Shown: positions 1-5,695 of the stretch, piece after piece
Position numbering within the stretch: the stretch's first letter is position 1
Layout: each line of letters starts with the position of its first letter
Assembly (NCBI GenBank): GCA_937900215.1
Contig: CALCFH010000442.1
Location: 1-16,270, forward strand
DNA length: 16,270 nucleotides
Reading direction: 5' to 3'
Source of the DNA: an uncultured Cryomorphaceae bacterium
GTDB taxonomy: Bacteria; Bacteroidota; Bacteroidia; Flavobacteriales; Schleiferiaceae
Position numbers and translations under genes: made by a program
The notes under the pieces: model-generated
Told to the model about the DNA's origin: nothing
Seen by the model: only the letters and a program-made list of their open reading frames with translations
Database searches by the model: none

Positions 1-820
1 AGAAAGCGGAAAGGGAAATACCTTCCACACTTAATCCGTAGTTCACAAAGCCTTCGGTATCTCCTTTTTCCAGTCCTATCTTTTTTTGCTCTTCTGCACT
101 GAGATAGAAGGCCACTGCGTTTCCAGACTTCAATACCTTCAGATTTGCCAAGCTTGAGCTTAGTAAGCGAAGCCTTTCCAAGCGGTTTTGATCGAATATA
201 CCTTCGTGCACCTTTGAGGGCTCCGCGCCTGAATCGATTAATCCCGCCACTGCGCGATGGGTAGCGGAAGAGGTAGAAGGAAAACGAAAAGAACCGGTAT
301 CTGTCATGATGCCAGTATAGAGTGCATTGGCAGCCAACGGACTGAGAAACGACTCCCAATTGAGTTCCTTTAAAATATCCCAAATCATCTCGCAGGTAGA
401 CGATTTCTTGGTGTCTGAGAATGTCCATTTAGCGTAGTTGGATGGCTCTATGTGGTGGTCTACCATCCAAACAAAACATGGACTTACAATTTGTGAAAGT
501 GCATTTTCTATGATTTCACCTGCCCGAGAAGGATGGTTATAATCTAAAGTAGCAATGAGATCGCAATGTTGGATTTCTTCTCTTAATCGAGCCTCATTGC
601 CTTCGGCGATAAACCAATTTTCCTCTTCAAGAAAAGTTTTCAAGAAAGAAGGCGCCGCATTGGGCAGCACAATAGAAACCGTATGACCTTGTTGGCGAAG
701 AGCGCAAGCCAGTCCAACTGTAGATCCTATGGCATCTCCATCTGGATTGGTATGGGTGGTAATAAGAATCTGCTTTGGTGACTTAAAAAAATCTTGAATA
801 TTTTGGAATGACTCATGCAT
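1..820 (-). CDS. nrnA: DHH-family phosphoesterase, NrnA-like (3' end cut by window)
   Basis: Translating the minus strand from the ATG at 820 gives an open frame of 273 codons to the window edge. Family members are usually about 330-340 residues, so the end of the C-terminal DHHA1 domain is missing. The DHH metal-binding motifs are in order: HTNPDGDA (23-30), the second aspartate in LDYNHPSRAG (Asp93), VDHH (120-123), and Asp174 in the IMTDTGSFRF stretch. These residues bind the two catalytic metal ions. Known NrnA proteins degrade very short RNAs to mononucleotides and dephosphorylate 3'-phosphoadenosine 5'-phosphate (pAp), in the cytoplasm. pAp is also the by-product of PAPS-dependent sulfotransferases, one of which may be encoded at 8097. 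The gene diverges from ndk. The family call is firm; substrate preference cannot be read from the sequence. Confidence 0.93.
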   Translation of the reverse strand, partial: MHESFQNIQDFFKSPKQILITTHTNPDGDAIGSTVGLACALRQQGHTVSIVLPNAAPSFLKTFLEEENWFIAEGNEARLREEIQHCDLIATLDYNHPSRAGEIIENALSQIVSPCFVWMVDHHIEPSNYAKWTFSDTKKSSTCEMIWDILKELNWESFLSPLAANALYTGIMTDTGSFRFPSTSSATHRAVAGLIDSGAEPSKVHEGIFDQNRLERLRLLSSSLANLKVLKSGNAVAFYLSAEEQKKIGLEKGDTEGFVNYGLSVEGISLSAF

Positions 821-824
821 TGAG

Positions 825-832
825 CGAAAGTA
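825..832 (-). promoter_or_regulatory. Putative -7 promoter element of the DHH phosphoesterase gene
   Basis: The minus strand reads TACTTTCG, one mismatch from the Bacteroidota -7 consensus TAnnTTTG. Only 4 nt separate it from the ATG, so the transcript would start at or next to the start codon. No convincing -33 TTG lies at the usual 17-23 nt distance. Confidence 0.45.
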
Positions 833-876
833 CGTCAAGCCAACAAATTAAGCTGGCTCGTTTTATATAGTATGCT

Positions 877-884
877 TACTTTCG
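877..884 (+). promoter_or_regulatory. Putative -7 promoter element of ndk
   Basis: TACTTTCG on the plus strand is the same octamer that faces the opposite way at 825-832. It lies 20 nt before the preferred ndk start at 905 and inside the longer reading starting at 872, which argues against that upstream start. The leader after it is rich in A and C and lacks a purine-rich ribosome binding site, as is common in Bacteroidota. Confidence 0.5.
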
Positions 885-904
885 CGCCCGAAAACAACAA
901 CACC

Positions 905-1324
905 ATGGCTAGTAATCGCACTTTTACAATGATTAAGCCCGATGCCGTACAAAACGGACATATCGGAGCAATTTTAGACAGAATGAACAAGGCAGGATTT
1001 AGAATCGTGAGCTTAGAGCTTACGCGATTAAGTTTGGCAGATGCATCTCAGTTTTATGCTGTACACAGCGAGCGTCCGTTTTTCAAAGATTTGGTAAGCT
1101 TTATGACCTCTGGTCCTATAGTAGCAGCCATTTTAGAAAAAGACAATGCAGTGGAGGATTTCCGCAAGCTAATAGGTGCAACCGATCCTAAGAAAGCCGA
1201 TGCAGGCACAATACGTGCAGACTTTGCTGAGTCTATTGAGGCGAATGCGGTTCACGGATCTGATTCGGATGAGAACGCTATGATTGAAGGTTCTTTCTTT
1301 TTCGGAGGACGCGCGCAATTCTAG
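905..1324 (+). CDS. ndk: Nucleoside diphosphate kinase
   Basis: This is a 139-residue protein of the usual bacterial NDK length. It transfers the gamma-phosphate of ATP to nucleoside diphosphates through a phosphohistidine, balancing cytoplasmic NTP and dNTP pools. The N-terminal RTFTMIKPDAV contains the conserved nucleotide-contacting lysine (Lys11). The active-site signature NAVHGSDS carries the catalytic histidine (His117). The frame is also open from an ATG at 872, which would add 11 residues (MLTFAPENNNT). I chose 905 because family proteins start here and because a promoter-like octamer overlaps the extension. The stop TAG interlocks with the stop of the convergent DUF721 gene in the palindrome CTAG. 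No terminator separates them. Confidence 0.97.
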   Translation: MASNRTFTMIKPDAVQNGHIGAILDRMNKAGFRIVSLELTRLSLADASQFYAVHSERPFFKDLVSFMTSGPIVAAILEKDNAVEDFRKLIGATDPKKADAGTIRADFAESIEANAVHGSDSDENAMIEGSFFFGGRAQF

Positions 1325-1620
1325 ATCAACCGAATATCTCGAATATTCGCTGAGGGCAACTCAGCATTTAAATACTCTTTCAGTGCCGAGCGGCGATTAA
1401 ATATTTCGCTTCTCGGCACTGATCCGTTTATAAAGGCATACAAGACCTCGTCTTTCAGATTTAATTTGGTGGTGGCTAGGGCCAATTCATTCCCCAAATA
1501 AGCATCCCACTTCTGACGCAATTCAGCTTCCAGCCATTTGGCTTCCCAGCCATATTGGGCTCTGAGTTGCTCAAATACTTGAGAAAGACTTTCAGAATTG
1601 CTTTGTCTCTTCTTCTTCAC
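1321..1620 (-). CDS. DUF721 family protein, DciA-like
   Basis: A small basic-to-mixed protein of 99 residues with the DUF721 pattern. The N-terminal helix (SLSQVFEQLRAQYGW) is followed by an amphipathic segment with a conserved tryptophan (RQKWDAYLG). Next is a beta-rich section (LKDEVLYAFINGSVPRSEI), then a helix and a terminal strand (SANIRDIRLI). DUF721 includes DciA, the ancestral loader of the replicative DnaB helicase, but Bacteroidota versions are short and poorly characterised. The start lies 29 nt inside recF, which points to translational coupling with it. Pairing of DUF721 with recF is also seen in other phyla, supporting a replication or repair role. The family is fairly sure; the helicase-loading role is inferred. 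Confidence 0.8.
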   Translation of the reverse strand: MKKKRQSNSESLSQVFEQLRAQYGWEAKWLEAELRQKWDAYLGNELALATTKLNLKDEVLYAFINGSVPRSEIFNRRSALKEYLNAELPSANIRDIRLI

Positions 1621-2713
1621 TATAGCTTAATTCGTGTATTACAGACTCCTCATTGATTCTTTTTGCAATATCCGATGTTCTGTCTGCGTGGGTATCGGTA
1701 ATAAAAATTTGTCCGTAGTGATGGGTATTCACCAGTTGAATTAGTTGTTCAACCCTATGTGCATCGAGTTTGTCAAAAATATCGTCTAGAAGCAGAATAG
1801 GTTTCAAATTGGTTTTTTTGGATATAAAATCGAATTGCGCCAATTTCAAAGCAATCAGAAAACTCTTTTGCTGGCCTTGAGAACCAAATGCTTTTAGACT
1901 TTTGTCTTTTAAATTCCAATACAGATCGTCTTTGTGCACTCCCACCGAGGTATAGCCTGAGAGGCAGTCTAGCTTGGTTCTTTTCTTTAACTCTTCCAAG
2001 AGTGAATACTCTTGCAATCCGCTTTGATACTGCATGGAGGCCTCTTCTTGCCTTCCGCTAATCTGCGAATAATACGATTGTACCAACTCCTTCATTCCTT
2101 CTGCAAAAGCCGAGCGAGCAGTGAAAATCTGATTGCCATACAGCTCAAGTTGGAAATCGTAATTCTCCAAAAGTCCGCTTTCTACCCTCCCACTCTGTTG
2201 CTGCATTTTCAAGAGAGCATTGCGTTGTAGGAGCACTCGATTGTAGTGAATCAAGGATTCTAAATAAGCAGAATTGGACTGAGAAATAACCTGATCAGCA
2301 AATTTTCTTCTGAGTTCACTTCCTCCATCTATGAGCTCATGATCTTTGGGAGCAATGACAACGGCAGGAAAAAAACCAATGTGATCTGAGAGGCGTTCGT
2401 AGGATTTATCGTTTCGTTTGAAAGACTTTTTTTGACCAAGCTTCCATCCACATTTTATTCTTTCTTCCTTGTTCGATCGAGAATAAAATCCCTCCAACAT
2501 AAAGGCATCCTCTTGAAATCGAACAGTTTGCTTGTCATTGGAAGAAAAGTAACTCTTGCACATAGAAAGGTAGTACACCGCATCCAGTAAGGCCGTCTTG
2601 CCTACTCCGTTTCGTCCTACGATGCAATTAATCTTATCCGAAAAACTCAATTCGAGTGATTCGTGATTTTTGAAATTATATAATCGAATGTCTTTTAAAA
2701 AGAGAGAATCCAT
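1592..2713 (-). CDS. recF: DNA replication and repair protein RecF
   Basis: A 373-residue ABC-type ATPase of normal RecF length. The start MDSLFLKDIRLYNFKNH is typical, with Walker A GRNGVGKT at 33-40. The ABC signature SQGQQKS is at 278-284 and Walker B ILLLDD at 306-311, followed by the D-loop region (FDKLDAHR). RecF binds DNA at single-strand gaps and, with RecO and RecR, helps load RecA during recombinational repair. It acts at the nucleoid and is not a membrane protein. It is the first gene of a unit with the DUF721 gene, overlapping it by 29 nt. A good Bacteroidota promoter ends 4 nt before the ATG. It diverges from the TPR-ribH pair. No key residue is missing. Confidence 0.97.
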   Translation of the reverse strand: MDSLFLKDIRLYNFKNHESLELSFSDKINCIVGRNGVGKTALLDAVYYLSMCKSYFSSNDKQTVRFQEDAFMLEGFYSRSNKEERIKCGWKLGQKKSFKRNDKSYERLSDHIGFFPAVVIAPKDHELIDGGSELRRKFADQVISQSNSAYLESLIHYNRVLLQRNALLKMQQQSGRVESGLLENYDFQLELYGNQIFTARSAFAEGMKELVQSYYSQISGRQEEASMQYQSGLQEYSLLEELKKRTKLDCLSGYTSVGVHKDDLYWNLKDKSLKAFGSQGQQKSFLIALKLAQFDFISKKTNLKPILLLDDIFDKLDAHRVEQLIQLVNTHHYGQIFITDTHADRTSDIAKRINEESVIHELSYSEEEETKQF

Positions 2714-2717
2714 AGAT

Positions 2718-2746
2718 CAAAGGTAGAACGCGAATGAATAGACAAA
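2718..2746 (-). promoter_or_regulatory. Bacteroidota-type promoter of recF
   Basis: The minus strand carries TTTG (2743-2746), a 17-nt spacer, then TACCTTTG (2718-2725). This matches the TTTG / TAnnTTTG consensus of the Bacteroidota primary sigma factor in both boxes and in spacing. Only 4 nt separate the -7 box from the recF ATG, so the message should be leaderless or nearly so. It is the best-formed promoter in the window. Confidence 0.65.
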
Positions 2747-2752
2747 AAGAAT

Positions 2753-2760
2753 TAGTTTTG
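2753..2760 (+). promoter_or_regulatory. Putative -7 promoter element of the TPR-ribH pair
   Basis: TAGTTTTG fits TAnnTTTG exactly and lies 33 nt before the preferred start at 2794. It falls within the possible N-terminal extension from the ATG at 2734, which would not be transcribed from here. No clear -33 box was found. Confidence 0.45.
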
Positions 2761-2793
2761 CACGCGTTTGAAATAGCCTCATTAGAATACACA

Positions 2794-3486
2794 ATGTCGA
2801 ACAAAAAGAAAAAGCAAGAAGAGGAAGTATTGGTTGATGTAGTTTCTCAAATCTCTGGAATAGAGAAATTTATTGAGAAGAATCAAAAGAATATACTCAC
2901 TTTAATTGGAGGAATAGTAGCCGTTATAGCCGCTTTCTGGTTGTACAACAACTATTATCAACAGCCAAGGGAGACCCAAGCCAACGAAGAAATCATGGCC
3001 GCTCAGCTGGCTTTTGAAAGAGACAGCTTAGAGCTTGCTTTAAACGGAGATGGCGGAAGTAAATTGGGTTTCTTGTCGATTTCTGAGGAATACAGCGGAA
3101 CAAAAGCAGCCAACTTATCCCATTATTATGCGGGGGTTTGCTATTTGAATTTAAAGAAATACGCAGAAGCCATTAAGGAATTGGATCAATTTAATGCAAA
3201 AGACGAAGTATTTGCTAGTCTTTCTAACTCGGCTATGGGCGATGCATTTAATGAGTTGAACCAACCACAAGATGCATTGGATTTTTACGAGAAAGCCGTT
3301 GCAGGAGGGAATAACGAATTCTTAGCTCCTTTCATACACAAGAAGGCAGGGATGACTGCAGATATTCTGGGCAATTATGCCAAGGCTATCAAGCACTATC
3401 AAGCTATCAAGGATAAGTATCCAAACAGCCGTGAGGCATCGGATATTGCAAAATACATTGCACGCAGCGAGGCTAAGATGCAATAA
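2794..3486 (+). CDS. Membrane-anchored tetratricopeptide repeat protein (YfgM-like)
   Basis: The 230-residue protein opens with a very basic-acidic cytoplasmic tail (MSNKKKKQEEE). One membrane helix follows at about residues 34-52 (ILTLIGGIVAVIAAFWLY). The rest is a helical domain with TPR-like pairs, for example HYYAGVCYLNLKKYAEAIKE and MGDAFNELNQPQDALDFYEK. This is the layout of the YfgM/TPR_21 family: N-terminus inside, TPRs in the periplasm. In enterobacteria YfgM associates with the Sec translocon and the chaperone PpiD; whether that holds here is unknown. An in-frame ATG at 2734 would add 20 residues that look non-conserved and overlap the putative promoter, so 2794 is preferred. Its stop overlaps the ribH start by one base (TAATG), so the two are probably translationally coupled. 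Confidence 0.8.
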   Translation: MSNKKKKQEEEVLVDVVSQISGIEKFIEKNQKNILTLIGGIVAVIAAFWLYNNYYQQPRETQANEEIMAAQLAFERDSLELALNGDGGSKLGFLSISEEYSGTKAANLSHYYAGVCYLNLKKYAEAIKELDQFNAKDEVFASLSNSAMGDAFNELNQPQDALDFYEKAVAGGNNEFLAPFIHKKAGMTADILGNYAKAIKHYQAIKDKYPNSREASDIAKYIARSEAKMQ

Positions 3487-3974
3487 TGGCCACAGCCTTA
3501 ACTCATTTAGATTCTTTTGGGCAATCGATTGAACGCGAAGCAGTAGGCTTGCGATTTGGATTGGTTGTATCAAAGTGGAATTCAGAAATAACCGAAGCAT
3601 TGTACCAAGGTTGTTTTAAAACCTTAGTGGGTGCTGGCGCGCGCGTTGAAGATATCACTCGGGTAAGTGTTCCTGGCAGTTTTGAACTCATATATGCTTG
3701 CAATTATCTAGCATCAACCAAAAAGTTCGACGCCATCATTGCCATAGGTAGTGTAATACAAGGAGAGACAAAGCACTTCGATTTTGTATGCGAGGCTGTT
3801 GCTCAAGGCATAAAAGACATCAACCTAAAAAACGAAGCTCCTGTGATTTTCTGTGTATTAACAGACAATACTTGGGAGCAATCTAAGGCAAGATCAGGAG
3901 GAAAACACGGCAATAAAGGCGTTGAAGCCGCTGCCGCCGCGATAGAGATGACCTACCTGAAAAAATCTATTTAG
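3486..3974 (+). CDS. ribH: 6,7-dimethyl-8-ribityllumazine synthase
   Basis: A 162-residue lumazine synthase that performs the penultimate step of riboflavin synthesis. It condenses 5-amino-6-ribitylamino-uracil with 3,4-dihydroxy-2-butanone 4-phosphate in the cytoplasm, normally as a pentamer or 60-mer shell. Visible family features are the substrate-stacking tryptophan in VSKWNSEIT (Trp31), SVPGSFEL (61-68), and GSVIQGETKHFDFVC with the catalytic histidine (His97). The phosphate-binding tail is LTDNTWEQSKARSGGKHGNK with Arg137. The start ATG overlaps the TAA of the TPR gene, so it is cotranscribed with it. I saw no FMN riboswitch upstream and no other rib genes here. Confidence 0.97.
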   Translation: MATALTHLDSFGQSIEREAVGLRFGLVVSKWNSEITEALYQGCFKTLVGAGARVEDITRVSVPGSFELIYACNYLASTKKFDAIIAIGSVIQGETKHFDFVCEAVAQGIKDINLKNEAPVIFCVLTDNTWEQSKARSGGKHGNKGVEAAAAAIEMTYLKKSI

Positions 3975-3998
3975 AAGTCGCTGCGCTTCAGAAGCAAT

Positions 3999-4006
3999 TA
4001 CCTTTG
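3999..4006 (+). promoter_or_regulatory. Putative -7 promoter element of the MarC-family gene
   Basis: TACCTTTG matches TAnnTTTG perfectly and sits 38 nt before the ATG at 4045, in the 70-nt gap after ribH. No clear -33 TTG was seen at the right distance. It suggests the MarC gene is transcribed separately from ribH. Confidence 0.5.
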
Positions 4007-4044
4007 CTTACCAATTCTCTTCCTGCTCTAAATCAATAGACTAC

Positions 4045-4683
4045 ATGTCACATTACGAATTTGCGCTTTTAGCGTTCACCTCGTTTATTACACTGATAAA
4101 TCCGTTTGGAATTATCCCAGTCTTTGTATCGATGACCTCTAGTTTAGAGCCATCCATGCGGCATAAGACAGCAAGAAAGGCCAATTTAGTGGCTTTTATC
4201 ACGCTCGTTGCCTTCGCTTTTACGGGCGAATTTCTTTTCAAATTTTTCGGAATCTCTGTGAATAGTTTTCGAATGGTAGGCGGAATTATTTTCTTCATGT
4301 TGGGAATGGATATGCTTCAAGCCCGTTTGGGGAAAACGCGTATTCCTAAAAAAAGAGTCCAAGAATACGTAGGAGATATTTCCATTACCCCTCTGGGAAT
4401 TCCAATGATCACCGGACCGGGCTCCATAACCAATGCCATCGTGCTTATGCAAGATGCCAAAACTTGGGATATGAAAGGACTGCTGATAGCCATAATCGGA
4501 CTGGTAATTTTAATCAATACCTTGGGCTTGCTCTTTGCTTCTAAGATTACCCATCTATTAGGTGAAACAGGCAATAACGTCATGATGCGCCTGATGGGAT
4601 TAATTGTAATGGTCATTGCTGTAGAATTCTTCTTTAGTGGACTGAAACCTATTTTGCAAGAAATTTTCATGCTAAGCCCATAG
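4045..4683 (+). CDS. MarC family integral membrane protein
   Basis: A 212-residue hydrophobic protein with about six membrane helices, the length and topology of the MarC/UPF0056 family. Family-typical stretches are the N-terminal LAFTSFITLINPFGIIPVF, the first-loop polar segment, and the second-half repeat ITPLGIPMITGPGSITNAIV with its conserved P-x-x-T-G-P-G turn. The two halves share the (I/L)NP and I-T-G-P patterns of an internal duplication. The protein sits in the inner membrane. Despite the historical name, MarC is not shown to confer multiple antibiotic resistance; a transport function is assumed but the substrate is unknown. It has its own putative promoter and is followed after 31 nt by the DUF2911 gene. 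Confidence 0.9.
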   Translation: MSHYEFALLAFTSFITLINPFGIIPVFVSMTSSLEPSMRHKTARKANLVAFITLVAFAFTGEFLFKFFGISVNSFRMVGGIIFFMLGMDMLQARLGKTRIPKKRVQEYVGDISITPLGIPMITGPGSITNAIVLMQDAKTWDMKGLLIAIIGLVILINTLGLLFASKITHLLGETGNNVMMRLMGLIVMVIAVEFFFSGLKPILQEIFMLSP

Positions 4684-4687
4684 GTTG

Positions 4688-4695
4688 TTACTTTG
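4688..4695 (+). promoter_or_regulatory. Weak -7-like element before the DUF2911 gene
   Basis: TTACTTTG differs from TAnnTTTG at the second position and lies 19 nt before the ATG at 4715, just after the marC-like stop. Position and spacing are plausible, but the match is weak and no -33 box is clear. Confidence 0.3.
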
Positions 4696-4714
4696 CGGTA
4701 AACAATGTTAGAAC

Positions 4715-5560
4715 ATGAAAAAACTTATTACGAGCTTAGCGCTTTGCGTAGGATTGTATTCCTTCGCTCAAGAACTTCCACAACCTAGTCCAGCTGCAAG
4801 CATAAAGCAACGTGTTGGATTAACCGACATTCAGGTAGATTATTCAAGACCTTCTTTGAAAGGTAGAAAGGCATTTGGAGAATTGGTGCCTTACGGCCAA
4901 ATGTGGCGCACGGGAGCAAACAAGGCTACGAGCATAGAATTCAGCACAGATGTAATAATCAACAAAATGCCTGTTGCTGCTGGTAAATATTCCATTTTCA
5001 CCATTCCTGGCGAAAAGTCTTGGGTTATCATCCTAAACCGCAATACAGAGTTATGGGGAGTAGACGGATACGATAAAGGACAAGATGTTCTTAGAACTAC
5101 TGTTGCTTCTAAAATGGAAGGAACGTACGAGTCATTTACCGTTGAGTTTGAAAACCTGACTGAAAACGGAGCGCATCTAGCTCTTAAGTGGGAAGGCCAA
5201 AGTGTTGCCATTCCAATTACGGTGGAAGTAGATAAACAAGCCCAATTGAATATCGAAAAAGCCTTGAAAGAAGACGCGGGCAATTGGAGAGTACACAGAG
5301 GAGCTGCCACCTATTATATTGGCAAGGAAATGAGCTACGATAAAGCGCTAATGCACATCGACAAAGCCATTGAACTAAAAGCAGACAACTGGTATAACTA
5401 CTGGGTTAGAGCTGAAGCTTTGGCTGGTTTGAATCGCAAAAAAGAAGCTATGGAGTCTGGCAACAAAGCCATTGAAATGGGCGAAGCTCAGGCAAAAGCA
5501 GATGGTAAAGAATTTACGTATGGCGACGGTTTAAAAGCCGAAATGGCCGCTTGGAAATAA
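4715..5560 (+). CDS. Secreted DUF2911 protein with C-terminal TPR-like helices
   Basis: A 281-residue protein with a Sec signal peptide (MKKLITSLALCVGLYSFAQ; likely cleavage between FA and Q). The DUF2911 domain runs to about residue 170. It is recognised by QRVGLTDIQVDYSRPSLKGR, the conserved YGQMWRTGANKAT, and the strand-turn AGKYSIFTIPGEKSWVIILN. A helical tail follows (about 180-281), with TPR-like pairs such as DKALMHIDKAIELKADNW and WVRAEALAGLNRKKEAMESG. DUF2911 is common in Bacteroidota and has no established function; the protein is probably periplasmic or extracellular. A strong intrinsic terminator follows the stop, so the gene ends its transcription unit. Confidence 0.88.
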   Translation: MKKLITSLALCVGLYSFAQELPQPSPAASIKQRVGLTDIQVDYSRPSLKGRKAFGELVPYGQMWRTGANKATSIEFSTDVIINKMPVAAGKYSIFTIPGEKSWVIILNRNTELWGVDGYDKGQDVLRTTVASKMEGTYESFTVEFENLTENGAHLALKWEGQSVAIPITVEVDKQAQLNIEKALKEDAGNWRVHRGAATYYIGKEMSYDKALMHIDKAIELKADNWYNYWVRAEALAGLNRKKEAMESGNKAIEMGEAQAKADGKEFTYGDGLKAEMAAWK

Positions 5561-5578
5561 GCATTCGCCTTTCTGTTA

Positions 5579-5606
5579 AAAGCCTCCTTCGGGAGGCTTT
5601 TTTTTT
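5579..5606 (+). terminator. Rho-independent terminator
   Basis: A perfect 9-bp inverted repeat, AAAGCCTCC (5579-5587) and GGAGGCTTT (5592-5600), closes a stable TTCG tetraloop. It runs into a nine-base T tract (5598-5606). It lies 18 nt after the DUF2911 stop and is the only strong intrinsic terminator found in the window. Confidence 0.93.
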
Positions 5607-5650
5607 GCCGTACTCCTCTAGAAACAAAAATATCTTGAAGTTTAAACAAA

Positions 5651-5658
5651 TACCTTTG
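5651..5658 (+). promoter_or_regulatory. Putative -7 promoter element of the TonB-dependent receptor
   Basis: TACCTTTG is a perfect -7 match placed after the terminator and 37 nt before the receptor ATG. The upstream TTG at 5635-5637 is only 13 nt away, shorter than the usual 17-23, so the -33 box is uncertain. The leader is A/C-rich. Confidence 0.55.
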
Positions 5659-5695
5659 CCGCCGGTTAAAAGACCCGAAACCGTAAAACCAAACT

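Noticed and set aside
872..904. Longer ndk N-terminus from the ATG at 872
   Set aside because: The 11 extra residues are not part of the family, and a -7-like octamer overlaps them.
1331..1349. 7-bp inverted repeat (CGAATAT / ATATTCG, 5-nt loop) just after the ndk stop, a possible terminator hairpin
   Set aside because: The stem is AT-rich, no T tract follows, and the repeat is explained by the codons for the NIRDIR end of the DUF721 protein.
2734..2793. 20-residue N-terminal extension of the TPR protein from the ATG at 2734
   Set aside because: A perfect TAnnTTTG match (2753-2760) lies inside it, and the basic tail plus membrane helix begin properly at 2794.
4053..4670. Several long minus-strand open frames opposite the MarC-family gene
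   Set aside because: They are antisense shadows of a conserved membrane-protein frame, have no recognisable features and no promoter-like sites.
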